64,000 bases of DNA from Saussurea involucrata (GCA_033807775.1 CM066314.1:147983429-148047428), one strand, 5' to 3'; positions 21,608 through 34,362 are shown, counted from the stretch's first letter. Made by a program: numbers and translations. The notes: a model not told the origin generated them from the letters alone.

Positions 21608-22133
21608 TCAGAATGCGGCCCTTAAGATTAATGTTAAGGTTAGAGGAAGGAATATGATCTTCTCGACGGTCGACTTCCAGTCCAACATCTCCTCTATCTT
21701 CGCGTATCTAACAAAAGGAGATTGAAACATCTGCAAAAAGCAAAAGGGGTATGTTAAGCAAACATTCGGAGGAAACATTGGGAACACGAGTTTTGGAAGA
21801 AAAACTCACAAAGAACGCTAGTCCAGCTAAACGCGATCCCGCCTCTTCGATGGAGATCTTTTGAAAACGCTCTTTGAAAGATAAGAGATGATATTTCCCC
21901 AAATGCGGAAATAACTTCGTCCCGTCAAGGACACAGTCAGTCAAGAGGATCGACGACAACGTAAAGTTGATCGTCATGACTTCCTCCTCACTCTCTCCCG
22001 TCATTACACCCTCGCCCATGTCGGCTGATGATAGGGTCGATGCGGCAGCAGAAGACATCGTCGCCAGATGCGCAAGATCCACGAACGTCGCGTCTATTGC
22101 AATCAAAGTCTTCTCGGACATAATCATTCTCAA
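21608..22133 (-). pseudogene. Short, degenerate antisense gene of element B
   Basis: On the minus strand an ORF from 22133 (or ATG 22121) contains the conserved block CVLDGTKLFPHLGKYHLLSFKERF, matching exon 3 of the antisense gene in C and D. A GTGAGT donor lies at 21809 and a TTTTTGCAG acceptor at 21731. The following exon differs from the coiled-coil exon of the other copies and stops at 21608. The N-terminal Transposase_28-like exon is absent. It may be a reduced version specific to the pol-only subtype or simply eroded; the sequence does not decide. Confidence 0.55.
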
Positions 22134-22300
22134 AGAGCCTCCAATCTTGGAAGGCCTGAGAGGAATCGAGAAGCTATACCTCGTATGAACACTCTAAAAT
22201 TTCGAAAAGTATCGACAAAGAACAACAAGGGATCAAAGAAAAATTCCACACTAAGAAACTTTTCAAGAGGATACAAAAGGAAATGATCCATTATGATCCC
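22134..22300 (+). other. Element B sequence up to the D insertion
   Basis: AT-rich with no supported gene. It ends ATCCC (22296-22300), the left target duplication of element D; B resumes at 29150 with ATTCC. Confidence 0.6.
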
Positions 22301-23183
22301 TGTTAATGCCAAAAATCGCACCAAAGGGACAACTTAAGGTCGATGTGGACTTAAACAACTAAAGAAAGAATCTTTCGACGAGACGTGCGATAAATAAAAT
22401 AAAGAAACAAGGGATTTAATGACGCAGGAAAAACCTCAATCGAGGAAAAAACCTGCGGACGACAATGGGTGTCGTCGCTATACTATGGTCGCCAATCAGG
22501 GGCGATGTCCTTGGATACTGACGTCGATCGTACAGAGATTACAATACAAATGAAGAAAATGCTTCGAAATGTAAAGTACAAGTGTTTGAATGTAAAAATA
22601 GGTGTTTGTCGTGTATGAAACAAAGTGTAAACTGCTGGTCGAGGGCCGTTGTCGTGCGTCGAGAGCGATACTTAGAATAATAGTTCTTCACTTCAGGTGT
22701 TCTTGAATATTGCTTCGGTTGTTAATCGCCGGATATTCGATGTGTTGAAATGTTGCTTGAGCTTGATATTTATAGTCTTCGTGTCCTTAGCTTCATCCAT
22801 GAATGCTCCTTTAATGGCCTTAACGGTTGGAAACGGTCGTTGGAGCAATGATCTTCGTCCGTTATGGTCGCCGGCTGTTTAATGATTGCGTCGGTTATAG
22901 TCGTTGCTCCTTAATGACTTTTATTCCTGCATTAAACACTTCACAAACGGACATGGTGAACGTTAGCTTTGGTCGAGGTCGCACGTCCTTATATAATAGT
23001 CGTGCGGATCGGGCGACGCTATGGTCGAGCGTCGTAAGGAACTCTCGACTTACCTTTTATCAGGGACGACGATTGTGCTCTGGGTCTTTATCGAGACCTT
23101 ATCTTAATACAAAATATAGTCCCTAGTCATACGTCCTACCTGTTCTGGTCGCGGTCGAGCGACGTGATTTTTTTGCCCAAACA
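22301..23183 (-). repeat. Element D 3' LTR
   Basis: Plus-strand ends TGTTAATGCC and GCCCAAACA, about 883 bp. The TATA box (TATAAATA) is at 22774-22767. It is followed by the polypurine tract next to 23184. Confidence 0.94.
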
Positions 23184-23646
23184 GTTTGCCACCAAAATTT
23201 GAAAATTGAATGTCAAATTTAAGTTTTAAATTTTGCTTGTCGAACGCTTAGACTTGTGACCTGGGTTGAGGGACTTACCTGGTTGTCGTGGAACTAGACC
23301 GGTTCGCCTTTAACTGAACGAGAAGTTGAAAAGTTGTGACGTCATACTAACGCGCGATGATGCTTACCAGCTGTCGAGGACAGGTGTCGAAGATCCGGGC
23401 GGATATACGAAAGGACATGGACGTGTGTTGATCATCAAGGAATTCGGTTTGTTCGTATAAGTAAAAGATATGACGAATCCTTCCTTGGTTCGCCTTTGAA
23501 GGGTTTGTGCTGTGATTTCCTTGCCATTCTTCGCCGGATCCTTTCCAAACTTGTGAAATTCTTTGATTTGATTAGGTTCTCCGGGGTCTAGCGCGCCTAT
23601 AAGTAAGGTACGATTTCTTTGACTCCTGTAAATTTTGTGTTTAGAA
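23184..23646 (-). other. Element D 3' region with polypurine tract
   Basis: On the minus strand ATTTTGGTGGCAAAC (about 23198-23184) abuts the LTR; in B and F the tract reads TTTTGGGGGCAAAC. The rest is the upstream region of the antisense gene, with no further ORF. Confidence 0.7.
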
Positions 23647-25714
23647 ATGTCGAGGGATCCTGAGAGTGTTATTCAAGAGCTATCAGACCTATGTGACTTT
23701 AGAAAGTTAGCAAAAATTCCTGCGTGGATCGAATTGATTCGTCCAGGTCAGATCCGCTTAAATGAATGTCCTGAGGGGTACATCGTGATCTATGAATACC
23801 CTTTTAAGATAGGCTTTGAATGGCCGTATTCGCCTCTAGCCAAAGCTTTTATGCTGGAGTTCGATTTAGCACCAGGCCAATTAATGCCCTAATTCTGGCG
23901 AGTTATTCAAGTGATTGAGCGTTTGTCGAGAGGATGGGGGAATCCTATGGGTGTACGTGATCTTCTCTTGGCTTATCAGGCCAAGAAGGATAGTTGTCAT
24001 CGATGTAGCTTACACTCTAGGCTCAAGGGTGATAGTGTTCTGGTTTTAGGGACAACTGTGAATGACCGTGGGTGGAAGACTCGATATGTATTCGTGCGTA
24101 AGTTGTCTCTTGACTCCGAGAGTGAGTGGATTAGGACGGGCTGGAATATGTCGGGTGAGCCTCGTCATTTCATCTAGCGTGCGTTGTAGATGATTTACAT
24201 ATGATTTTTAACTTGTTTTTTGTATGTTGACAGCCATAAAATTCAAGGTCGTGAAGCCAGACGCTAACTCTCAAGCGAAGATCAATTCGTTTTTAGAATT
24301 TAGCGTCGCCAAAAGGTCTTTCGTCGTGCGACACTCGACGGATGACGACGATTTAGAATCTTCAGGAGAGAACCAGGGGGAGAAGTGTGAAGAGAAATGA
24401 AGAGAAGAGGAGGAAGATAAGTCGAGAGGAAGGAGAGGGATGACGGGTAAGCTTTACTTTCCTTTTCTTCCTATGTTACCTCGAGTCTAGTTCCTTTGCG
24501 TGCTTTATGACATTCCTTTTTTCCAGGAGAGTCTCAACCTAAAGTGTTGAATGTTTCTGCTAAGAGAGCAGCTGAGCTGGAGCGTGCTCGTCAGGGTAGA
24601 GAGAAGAGGCTAAAAGCCATGTTTGTTGGCCCTGAAATTCCGAAGAAGACGAGGACGACGACTCCGAGGGAGTCATCGGCGGGGGTTAATGACTCGTCGA
24701 GAGTCGTTACACCCGAAGAGGTAGGGGTCGCATCTCCCAAGAAGGTGATTGCAGCGACACCCATCAATTATGCGCCTCCGGCGAAAACGGTGAAGTCCCC
24801 GTCTGCCGCGTCGAATCCTTTGTCAACCGACAAGGGCAGGAACACTCGACGGGAGGGGAGAAGGTCACGACGGTCAACTTTACGCTGCCATCGGACTTTA
24901 TGATAGGTAATGTCCTAGACGGGACGAACCTGTTCCCTCACCTGGATAAATTCCTGCTTCCATCTTTCAGGGAGCGTTTTGAGGGGTTTCCTATCGAGGA
25001 GACGGGTGCCCATGTAGCCGGCTTGGTGTTCATGGTAAGTCATTCTTACAAGACTTAGTTTGTCTAGGCCCAGACTTCGTTGTCGTTGTCCACTGATGAT
25101 GTCTGTCTTTTATGATTTCGCAGGCACTTCAAGCTTCCTTGGCCTTGCGAAGTGGAACGGCGAAGGTGAAAGATCTCTTGTCTGCTGCGCGCGAAAGGGA
25201 GAATGCAGCATTGGATCGAGCAAACGATGCTACTGGTCGCACGGAGGATCTATCGAAGCGTCTTGCTGACGCTTTAAAACATATGGAGATCGTTAATCAT
25301 GCGAAGGAGGATCTTAGCCATCGCTTGACGCAGTCCTTGTCCATAATTGCCGAGCAAAGGGAGGAGATGGAAAAGATTAAGGAATCCTTGGCTGTTGTTT
25401 CGAAAGAGGCTGAGGATTATAAGTCCAACGTGGAGAGTTTGGACAAAGAAGTGCGGGCTGCTAAAGACGAGGGTAAGTCTGTTTTTGCCATAGCTCGTTT
25501 GACTGCTCGGGCTGCTATCATGCGGCGGCATTTGCTGGGAAAAGATCCTATTGCCTCTGCAAAGGAGGAACTGGAAATTTATTTGAATGGCGTCGGGACC
25601 GAGAGGGATCTGGACTCAGATGATGAGAAGGACGTCGAGGAAGAGATGGTAGGCGAAGGTCCTCAAGATGAGGCTTCAGGCAAGGATGCAGCGAATGCTC
25701 CTTCTTTAGTTTAA
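23647..25714 (+). pseudogene. Antisense four-exon gene of element D
   Basis: Exons by canonical sites: 23647-24154, 24234-24446, 24527-25034 and 25124-25714, with acceptors GTTGACAG, TTTTCCAG and TTTCGCAG. The protein layout matches copy C: Transposase_28-like N-terminus (NECPEGYIVIYEYPFKIGFEW), basic Ser/Pro region, VLDGTNLFPHLDKFLLPSF block, a coiled coil over most of exon 4 and an acidic C-terminus. Exon 4 is fully open. TAA at 23890-23892 in exon 1, TGA in exon 2 near 24399 and a frameshift near 24840 make it a pseudogene. Its stop lies 29 bases before the CTCGACC/GGTCGAG hairpin. It is the best copy for reading the intron structure. Confidence 0.82.
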
Positions 25715-26406
25715 GAATTTTCTCTTTCTTTTTTGTTTTACTGCTCGACCGTTGGTGGTCGAGCGCGTTTTTGACAATTTTTCTGATGAATGCACTTTTT
25801 TGGTTTGAACTTTATTGGTAAACAACTATCGCATCGATTGAACATAAGATACATAGAAATCATGCGACCAAGGCACTTATAAAATATGAGAACATACGAT
25901 CAAAGCATCCATACAGGGTATAAGAAAGAAAAAATAAGGCATTCGTTTAGAATGTATGCTAATCAAATACCAATACATGCGACTAAGGTATTTATTCAAA
26001 ACGCGAAGCCGTTTATGCGATCGTGCGACCAAGTCGTTCGACTAGCTGTAAGGTGTGATCAAGTCATGGACCTGATTGTCTATGTCGTGCGATCCTGCGA
26101 TAAAACGATGTCAAGGGTTGGTCGTTGTCTCGCCAACGACCCTCCGATGCTTAAGTCAGTAGCTGTTTGTGAGAAAAATTTGTATGGAAAAGAGTTAGAA
26201 ATCATACCTTTCTCCTTCATGGGGTATTGCCCCCCTGTCATTTATTATCCTATTCTTTTTGGAAAGAAAGACAGGTTTTAAATGATAGGACGACACGACG
26301 ATCCAATGAGATACTGTCTGTGATTGATCATGTCGTCGTACGACAGGGCACCATAGCGACATTTCGACTCATTCGATCTTCAGGATTCCCAATGGCGTAG
26401 GGGATT
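25715..26406 (-). other. Element D convergent spacer with two hairpins
   Basis: GCTCGACC (25743-25750) pairs with GGTCGAGC (25757-25764) just after the antisense stop. GGTCGTTG (26120-26127) pairs with CAACGACC (26134-26141). Between them are repeated GTCGTGCGA and TGCGATAAAACGATGTC words. No coding sequence. Confidence 0.75.
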
Positions 26407-28162
26407 TTAATTAACAACTTTTGCATGCTCGGGAGTCGACGGTCGACGGCTGTTAATAACGACATTATCAATAATATCTTTGAGATTACCTTGTGGAACA
26501 TGATATGCCAACTCCTTCTTGAGTGCGATACAATCATCTATCGCATGACCATGGTCGAAGTGGAAGTTGCACCACTTTGATTTATCCTTCTTAGCATCGT
26601 TCAAGTCAGACTTCTTCGGCCACCGGATGGTTGCTTGTGGTCTTCAGAGCTTCGACTAAGTCTTTAGCTGACCCTTTGAACCCATAAGAGGAGATCTTGG
26701 GGTACACGGGGAATTTAGTCGCGGTTTTAGCTTCTGCCTTCGTCTTGAAACGAACGTTTGAAATCTGACGCGCTGGCTCTATTCTGGATATGGCTTTCGG
26801 CTTGAATTCTGGCTTCTTGACACCTAACGGCTTCTTGTCGTCAGCGTGTTTGCGACGAAAGGCTGCATCGTCTTCGACCCTCATATATGCTAAGGTTCGA
26901 GCTCGGACGTCTTCGAAAGTCACTGGGGGATACTTGGTCAGATCGATATATAAACCTGAACTATCGTCTAGACCACGCTTATAAGCTTCGATCGCAGTTT
27001 TGATGTCACAATTGCGGATACTGATCATTTCGGCATTGAATCTATTGAAATAACTTCGAATAGACTCATTGGTCTTCTGCACGACATAGTACAGATCACT
27101 AGTCTGCTTTTCCATCTTACGGCTGCTGGCGAATTGCCGGGAGAATTGGTTGACCAATTCGGCGAACGACCCGATAGATTTGGGTTTGAGATTGATCAAC
27201 CACTGGAGAGCTGGACCAGTGAGAGTCGCCTCGAAACTCTTGCACATGCATACTTCCTGGTACATGTGCGGAATCGAGATTGTCCACATGAGCTGCTTTT
27301 ACTGCGCGACATGCTCGGTTGGATCGGTCACACCCGAATACTTGGGAGTGAAGGCAGGAATGTTATACTTTTTTGGGACCTTGACGGTGGCGATCTCGTC
27401 GATGAAGGGCGACGCCTGATACCCCTAGCGAGGCTCGACGTTGACAGGCACGGCTGCCCCAGGCAACTTGGCGAGCAAGGACAGGACGCGCTCATTTTGG
27501 TCTTCTAACATCTTCAAACGCTGGGCGACGGGATCGTTAAGATCAGGATTTTCGCCTGTCGAGGGATTGGTCCCTGGACTAGTGCCATTACCATGCGACG
27601 AACCATTGGTGTCCCCGTTGAACGAGACAAAATATGGTTGCGACCCATAGTGGAATTGTTGCGGTCCATTCTGAAACGATTGTGGTCCCTGCTGAAATGG
27701 CTGCGATCTCTGCTGGAAAGATTGTGATCCTTGTTGGAAAGGTTGTGATCCTTGCTAGAAAGGTTGCGGACCACTTTGGAACGGCTGGGAAAACTGCTGG
27801 GATCCATTCTGAAACGGCTGGGCGCCACCTTGCAATGGTTGGGATCCATTGTTCAAGGGTGGTGGTCGGATGTGCTGAGGGGGAATCTGCCCAGACTGGG
27901 GATTCGGAATGAACGGACCCGGCTGCTGATTCTGCATGAATGGACCTGGATGCTGATTCTGCGCGAACGGGCCTGGTCCCGGACCTGGATTCTGGATGAA
28001 TGGTCTAGGACCATTCTGGGGTCCAAAAGGATTCCTTAGCCGCGCGATCTCTTCAGCTGCTCTGCGATTCTGCTCTGCCATTGCATTGAGTTGATTCTTG
28101 GCAACCTCGAGCTCCTGATACATCTGAGCGATGGCTTGCTGCGGATTTCCAGGGGCTGCCAT
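26407..28162 (-). pseudogene. Element D gag, protease deleted
   Basis: The ATG at 28162 follows CAGGAAA. Gag begins with MAAPGNPQQ and a helical YQELEVAKNQLNAMAEQ, then an expanded Phe/Gln repeat region (QPFQQGS-like units, 27610-27840), the gag core (27289-26900) and the finger CNFHFDHGHAIDDC (near 26560). It ends AKVVN then TAA at 26407. In C this point is followed by about 510 bp of protease; here it joins directly to the protease tail (CCCCTACGCC), the same junction as in F. Stops near 27756, 27426 and 27300 and a frameshift near 26633 break the frame. Confidence 0.9.
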
Positions 28163-28263
28163 TTTCCTGCAACAGAAAATAGAAGAAACTCCAAGAAACT
28201 ATTAGTAGAATGCACGTTCGTCGAGGATTTTCTCTAGATGTAGTCCCACGGATGGCGCCAAAC
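28163..28263 (-). promoter_or_regulatory. Element D leader: primer site and splice-acceptor-like end
   Basis: The primer site is at 28260-28244. CTACTAATAG, a long pyrimidine run and GTTGCAG precede GAAAATGG, as in C and F. Confidence 0.75.
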
Positions 28264-29149
28264 TGTTAATGCCAAAAATCGCACCAAAGGGACAACTTAA
28301 GGTCGATGTGGACTTAAACAACTAAAGAAAGAATCTTTCGACGAGACGTGCGACGATAAATAAAATAAAGAAACAAGGGATTTGATGATGCAGGAAAAAC
28401 CTCAATCGAGGAAAAAACCTGCGGACGACAATGGGTGTCGTCGCTATACTATGGTCGCCAATCAGGGGCGATGTTTTTGGATACTGACGTCGATCGTACA
28501 GAGATTACAATACAAATGAAGAAAATGCTTCGAAATGTAAAGTACAAGTGTTTGAATGTAAAAATAGGTGTTTGTCGTGTATGAAACAAAGTGTAAACTG
28601 CTGGTCGAGGGCCGTTGTCGTGCGTCGAGAGCGATACTTAGAATAATAGTTCTTCACTTCAGGTGTTCTTGAATATTGCTTCGGTTGTTAATCGCCGGAT
28701 ATTCGATGTGTTGAAATGTTGATTGAGCTTGATATTTATAGTCTTCGTGTCCTTAGCTTCATCCATGAATGCTCCTTTAATGGCCTTAACGGTTGGAAAC
28801 GGTCGCTGGAGTAATGATCTTCGTCCGTTACGGTCGCCGGCTGTTTAATGATTGCATCGGTTATAGTCGTTGCTCCTTAATGACTTTTATTCTTGCATTA
28901 AACACTTCACAAACGGCCATGGTGAACGTTAGCTTTGGTCGAGGTCGCACATCCTTATATAATAGTCGTGCGGATCGGGCGACGCTATGGTCGAGCGTCG
29001 TAAGGAACTCTCGACTTACCTTTTATGAGGGACGACGATGGTGCTCTGGGTCTTTGTCGAGACCTTATCTTAATACAAGATATAGTCCCTAGTCATACGT
29101 CCTACCTGTTCTGGTCGCGGTCGAGCGACGTGATTTTTTTGCCCAAACA
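28264..29149 (-). repeat. Element D 5' LTR
   Basis: 886 bp on the plus strand from TGTTAATGCC to GCCCAAACA. Nearly the same as 22301-23183, including a three-base indel near 28350 and scattered transitions. It ends next to ATTCC, the right flank in B. Confidence 0.94.
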
Positions 29150-29436
29150 ATTCCCATTTATGCAAACGATCGGATCCCTTAGATGATCGCCACATGCCCT
29201 CGTCCCTTCGTATGACTGCAGGGATCGTCGACACCTGTCAAAGACAGCTGGTAAGCACAATCGTACGTCAGTATGACGTCACGACCTCGTTTTCTCTTCG
29301 ACTTCTCGTTCGGTTAGAATTAGACCAATTCGGTTCCGAAACAACCAAGGTATTTTTAAAGCAGAACCCTAAACACCCGACGAGCAAAATTTAAAACTCG
29401 AATTTGCCATCCTTCTATCAAATTTTGGGGGCAAAC
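29150..29436 (+). other. Element B 3' region and polypurine tract
   Basis: It continues B after D. AATTTTGGGGGCAAAC at 29421-29436 abuts the 3' LTR and serves as the polypurine tract. No ORF with support. Confidence 0.8.
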
Positions 29437-30333
29437 TGTTTGGGCAAAATTTCACAGGTCTCGACCACGACCAGAAAAGGTAAGACGCATGTCATGAGTT
29501 ATACCTTGTATTAAGATAAGGTCCCGACGAAGACCCTAAGAACCTCCGCCATCCCTCCTAAAAGGTAAGTCGAGAGTTCCTCACGACACTCGACCTCGAC
29601 GTCGCCCGTTCCGCACGACCGTCGCATAAAACCGTACGACCATATAACTGTTATATTTGTTTAAGTGTTTAATGCAGGAGTCAAAGTCATTTATGGACAA
29701 ACGGCTATAACCGACGAAATCAGTTATGAGCATCTAAACTCACATTGAAGACGACGACCGTTACAACAATCATCAAAGATCTTATTAAAGTCATCCGAAG
29801 ACTATAAAATCCCAACTCAATCATCAGTTCAAGACACCTGATCAACACCGAATAACACAGAGAGAGATAGAACAAGAGCATCGAACAACAAAAGCAAACA
29901 CAAACACAAACACTCAAATAATATTCATTCGAAGCAAAGAGATCATTCATAGAAGATCATTCTCGACGCAAGACTCTCGCTCTCGACCAACAGTTTATAC
30001 ACAGTTTTCACACACGACGCACACTGTTTTTACATTCCAAACACTTGTACTTTATATTTCGAAGTCTTTCCTTCATTTGAATTGTAATCTCTGTACGATC
30101 GGCATCCGGAACACCAAGGACATCGCCCCTGATTGGCGACCATAGTGCAGTGACGACATCCACTGTCGTCCGCAGATTTTTTCCTCGTTGAGGTTTTTCC
30201 TGCGTCATCAAATCCTTTGTCTCATTTACATTTTTGTCTTTGTCGCACGCCTTTGTCTAAAGATTCCTTTCTTTAGTTGTTAAAGTCTACATCGACCTTA
30301 AGTTGTCCCTTTGGTGCGATTTTTGCATTAACA
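29437..30333 (+). repeat. Element B 3' LTR
   Basis: 897 bp from TGTTTGGGCA to GCATTAACA, with TATA at 29803-29810 and the GCAGC target duplication at 30334-30338. Close match to 9227-10136 apart from a short deletion near 29640. Confidence 0.95.
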
Positions 30334-32906
30334 GCAGCCGCCTCAACCCACTTGGAAAAATAACCGGTAAGTACGAGGAGGAATACCTTTTGCCCCGGGG
30401 CCGGGGGTAACTTGCCGACAATATCCATTCCCCACCTCATGAAGGGCCATAGGATAAGTGTCGAGTGCAAGGGTTCAGAGGGTTTATGTGACATACCTGT
30501 ATGTCGTTGACAAGGGTCACAATTCTAGACATACTTGACGGTGTCTTGTCGTAGTGTTGGCCAAAAATACCCTTGTCGAGAGATACGATTAGCCAAACTA
30601 CGCCCCCTGAATGATTGCCACATTCACCATCGTGCATCTCTTGAAGGATTTTCTGGACCTGGCTCTTGCTAATGACGCATCTTAAGTTTAAACCTGTTGA
30701 TGATCGTCGATAGAGCTTATCCCCAATCATGACATATTTAGATGCCTTGAATCTGGTCTTGTGGGCTTTCATCTTGTCTTCTGGGAGTTGGTCGTGCACG
30801 AGGAGATTTCAGATGTCGCACGACCAATCATCTTCCTCTTCTTCGATCTGGACGACATCAATGTTCTCGATGGATGATGTCGCCAGATGGATCATGGGAA
30901 TGGCGTCGAGTATAGGTTCGACCAGAGCAGACCCGAGATTTGCTAAAGCGTCGGCCTGAGTATTCTGGTCTCTCAGGATTGGTTCGATAGAAAATGTTTT
31001 GAATTTTTCGGCCTTTTCTTTTTCTACCTTCAGGTATGCTGTCATTTTTGGATCTTTGGCCGCGAACTCCCCATTGATCTGGTTCACCACCAGGAGAGAG
31101 TTGCTTTTGACATGTAACGCAGTTGCCCCCGAGTCGTAGGCCATATTCATTCCTATGATCAGGGCTTCGTATTCAGCTTCGTTGTTGGTGGTTTTGAAAT
31201 CGCATCGGATCGAGTATACCATCTTGCCCCCCTGTGGCGACTTTAGGACGACGCCTAGTCCTGAACCTCTAACGTTGGATGAACCATCGACATATAAGAT
31301 CCAAGGCACGTCGTCGTGAGTCACCACAGTTGATACTTCGAGTTCTGCTTCTTTCTCCAATTCTGGGCTGAAATCAGCAATGAAGTCTGCCAAGGCTTGC
31401 GACTTGATCGCGGTCCTGGGCTTGAAGTCGATGTCATAACTGCTGAGATATATACTCCATTTTGCCAGGCGACCTATCAACTCAGGTTTTCTCAGGACAG
31501 ACTTAAGAGGAAAGTTAGTTACGACAGTAATGGGATGCGACTCAAAATAGTATCGCAATTTTTTAGCAGCTGTGACTAGCGACAAGAGCAATTTTTCCAT
31601 AGAGGAATACCTGGTTTCTGCGTCCAGAAGAGATTTACTTACATAGTAGATCGGTAGTTGCTGTTTTTCATCTTCTCATGTTAGGACGGCGCTTACCGCG
31701 TTTGGACTAACAGCCAGGTATAGTTGCAAGACTTCGTGATCGCGAGGTTTCGACAATAGGGGAGGCGACGTCATGTATTCTTTAAGCTTTTGCAATGCCT
31801 GCTCATGGCCATCGGTCCAATCGAAGCCTCTTTTTTTCCTGAGGACATTGTAAAACAGATTGCATTTATCTGAGGATCGAGAGATAAACCTGTTCAGTGC
31901 AGCTACTCGACCAGTGAGCTTCTGGACTTCTTTGAAATTCCTAGGAGATTTAATTTCGATAATCGCTTTGATCTGTTCTGGATTAGCCTCGATTCCTCGA
32001 CGAGTGACCATGTAGCCCAGGAATTTCCCAGCACTGACACCGAAGGAACATTTCATCGGGTTAAGCTTCGTGTTGTATTCCTGAAAGATGTCGAACGATT
32101 GTTTCAAATGCTCGACGTGGTCGATAGCTTGCTTCGACTTGACCAACATATCGTCGATGTACACTTCCATCGTGTCGCCAAGACGGTCTTTGAACATCTT
32201 GTTCACCAGGCGCTGGTAAGTAGATCCTGTATTTTTTAGTCCGAAAGGCATAACCTTATAACAATAAATACCTCGGTCCGTCATAAATGCGGTTTTTTCT
32301 TGGTCCTCGACATGCATTAAGATTTGATTGTATCCGGAATAGGCATCCATGAACGTCAGTAGTTCGTGCCACGGTGTCGCGTCGATCATGGCGTCGATGT
32401 GAGGTAATGGAAAAGGATCTTTTGGACAAGCTTTATTGATGTCTGTGAAGTCGATACAGACCCTCCACTTTCCATTCTTCTTCGCTACAACCACGACGTT
32501 AGCAAGACAATCGAAATATTTTACCTCTCGAATCTTCCCTGTCTTGAGAAGGTTGTCGACTTCGTCATTTATCACCTTATTCCTTTCAGGAGCAAATTTC
32601 CGTCGCTTCTGCTTGATAGGTTTGAACGACGGGTCGACGTTGAGCTTGTGGGAGATGACGTCAGGATCTATGCCGACCATATCTTCATGCGACCAGGCGA
32701 AACAATCAGCATGTTCCTGCAAAAAAGATATTAACTTTTCTCTGAGGCAAGGATTGAGAGACGACCCGATAAAGACTTTTTGGTCAGGCTTGCTTGAATC
32801 TAGAACGACTTCCTCCAGGCGATAATCGTTGACTGCTTCAAGTGCATCTTGTGCATTTTCGAGCCTCTCATGTGCTGGGACAGCGGCTTGTTCGGAGTTT
32901 CCATTA
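30334..32906 (-). pseudogene. Element E pol: RT, RNase H, archaeal-type RNase H, integrase N-terminal half
   Basis: This is the main part of the E pol ORF; its first codons lie beyond element F at 48969-48962. RT (FMDAYSGYNQ, MPFGLKNTG, YIDDM) is intact in sequence, then RNase H, the second RNase H (LYVDGSS, NNEAEYEALI) and the integrase zinc region. In the second RNase H a conserved SDS reads SNS. Breaks: TGA 31678-31676 (CGA in B), TGA near 30809 (CGA in B), a one-base deletion near 30605 and TAG near 30523. The frame is cut by B at 30334 and resumes at 9226. The ORF begins MVNNGNSEQAAVP, parallel to MANNEQVAVP of B, so both pol-only copies start at the same place. Confidence 0.93.
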
Positions 32907-32911
32907 TTCAC

Positions 32912-33872
32912 TGTTAATGCCAAAAATCGCACCAAAGGGACAACTTAAGGTCGATGTGGACTTAATCAACTAAAGAAAGGATCTTTCGACGAGACGTGCA
33001 ACGAGGGAAAAAATAAACGAGACAAGGAATTTGATGACGCAGGAAAAAACTCAAACGAGGAAAAAACCTGCGGACGACCGTGGGTGTCGTCGCTGCACTA
33101 TGGTCGCCAATCAGGGGCGACGTCCTTGGTACTGGCGTCGATCGTACGATGATTACAATACAAATGAAGGAAATACTTCGAAATGTAAAGTACAAGTGTT
33201 TAAATGTGAAAACAGGTGTTTGTCGTGTGTGAATACAAAGTGTAAACTGTTGGTCGAGGGTTGATGTCGTGCGTCGAGACTGATTCTTCGAGAGAAAGCT
33301 CTTCACCGCTGTTATTCTTGAATGCACTGTAGTATTCTGGCTTTCAGTACTTAATCTCCAGAGTTTGAATGTTCTTTACTATGAGTTTGGATGATTTTCT
33401 CTGATGTTTGGTGATGTTCGCTGGAGTGTATTGGATGTTAACCGATGTCCCTTGAAATGAAGCTTTAGCTTGTCTTTTATAGCCTTCGCATCATTAATTA
33501 ACTCTATTAATGATTCGATCAACGGCTACAACGGCTGGAAACGGTCGCCGGAGTGATTATCCATAATGATCTTCGTCCGTTACGGTCGCTTGCTGTTAAT
33601 GGCTTTGACTCCTGCATTAAATACTTAACAAGCGTAACAGTCAAGGTTAACGTTAGCTTTGGTTGAAGGTACAATGATCTTACGCGATGGTCGTACGGGA
33701 CGGGCGATACTACGGTCGAGCGTCATGGGGGACGTACGACTTACCTTTTACGGGCGACGACGGATGTTTTCTGGGTTCTCGTCGAGACCTTATCTCAATA
33801 CAAGATTTGGATTATGACGTGCGTCTTATCTGCTCCGGTCGTGGTCGTACGACGTGGTTTTTTGCCCAAACA
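32912..33872 (-). repeat. Element F 3' LTR
   Basis: 961 bp, plus-strand ends TGTTAATGCC and GCCCAAACA, followed by the polypurine tract. The TATA box (TATAAAAG) is at 33481-33474. It sits directly against E pol sequence and can be mistaken for the 5' LTR of E. Confidence 0.94.
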
Positions 33873-34362
33873 GTTTGCCCCCAAAATTTGAAAATTGAAT
33901 GTCAAATTTAAGTTTTAAATTTTGTCCATCAGACGCATAGGAAATAAGACAAGAGTTAGAAATTACCTCAATCACCTTGGAGCTAGACTGGTTCGTTTCT
34001 AACTGAACGAGAAGTTGAAAAGGGAACGGGGTCGTGACGTCATACTGACACACGATGATGCTTACCAGGTGTCGACGATCCCTGCGGTCATACGAAAGGA
34101 CGAGGACGCGCAGCGGTTATCCAGGGATTCGACCTGACATGATCGACTGCATAAATAAAGATTACGATGGATCTTTTCTTGGCGATTTCCATTCGATTAA
34201 AACTTGTAAGGGTTCTTTGACCTAATTTAAGTTTTTCTGAGATCATATAAGATACGACCCTCCAGTTTGCGTATGCGTCGCAAGTCTATTGCTAGAAAAC
34301 CTAGAAAAAACTAGGATATCTGGGGCCTTTCAGAAGTGCAAATCAATTTAACGGGGCTGGCA
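33873..34362 (-). other. Element F 3' region with polypurine tract
   Basis: On the minus strand CAAATTTTGGGGGCAAAC (33890-33873) abuts the LTR. The remainder is the upstream region of the antisense gene; a segment near 34270-34320 (GCTAGAAAACCTAG) also occurs at 50165-50190 in the K remnant. Confidence 0.75.

Larger units (their letters stand above)
22301..29149 (-). mobile_element. Tat-lineage element D (gag-only type) inserted in B
   Basis: In element sense: 5' LTR 29149-28264, leader, gag 28162-26407, convergent spacer, antisense gene (plus strand 23647-25714), polypurine tract, 3' LTR 23183-22301. The flanks are ATCCC and ATTCC, one mismatch. The two LTRs differ at roughly 17 sites in about 885 by eye. 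Protease is removed by a deletion shared with F, and there is no polymerase. Confidence 0.9.
9227..30333 (+). mobile_element. Tat-lineage element B (pol-only), containing C and D
   Basis: 5' LTR 9227-10136 and 3' LTR 29437-30333 share ends TGTTTGGGCAAAA and GCATTAACA. The target duplication GCAGC is exact (9222-9226 and 30334-30338) and splits the integrase of E. Pol runs 10238-12690, is interrupted by element C, and resumes at 20178-21041. An antisense ORF remnant follows (21608-22133); then element D (22301-29149) and the 3' end with the polypurine tract (29421-29436). There is no gag or protease: the gag position is taken by the pol ATG directly after the shared leader. With C and D removed, B is about 6.8 kb. 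Confidence 0.93.

Noticed and set aside
32906..33872. 5' LTR of element E at 32912-33872
   Set aside because: No primer site follows it, TTCAC flanks 32912-48961, and the real leader and ATG of E are at 49071-48967.
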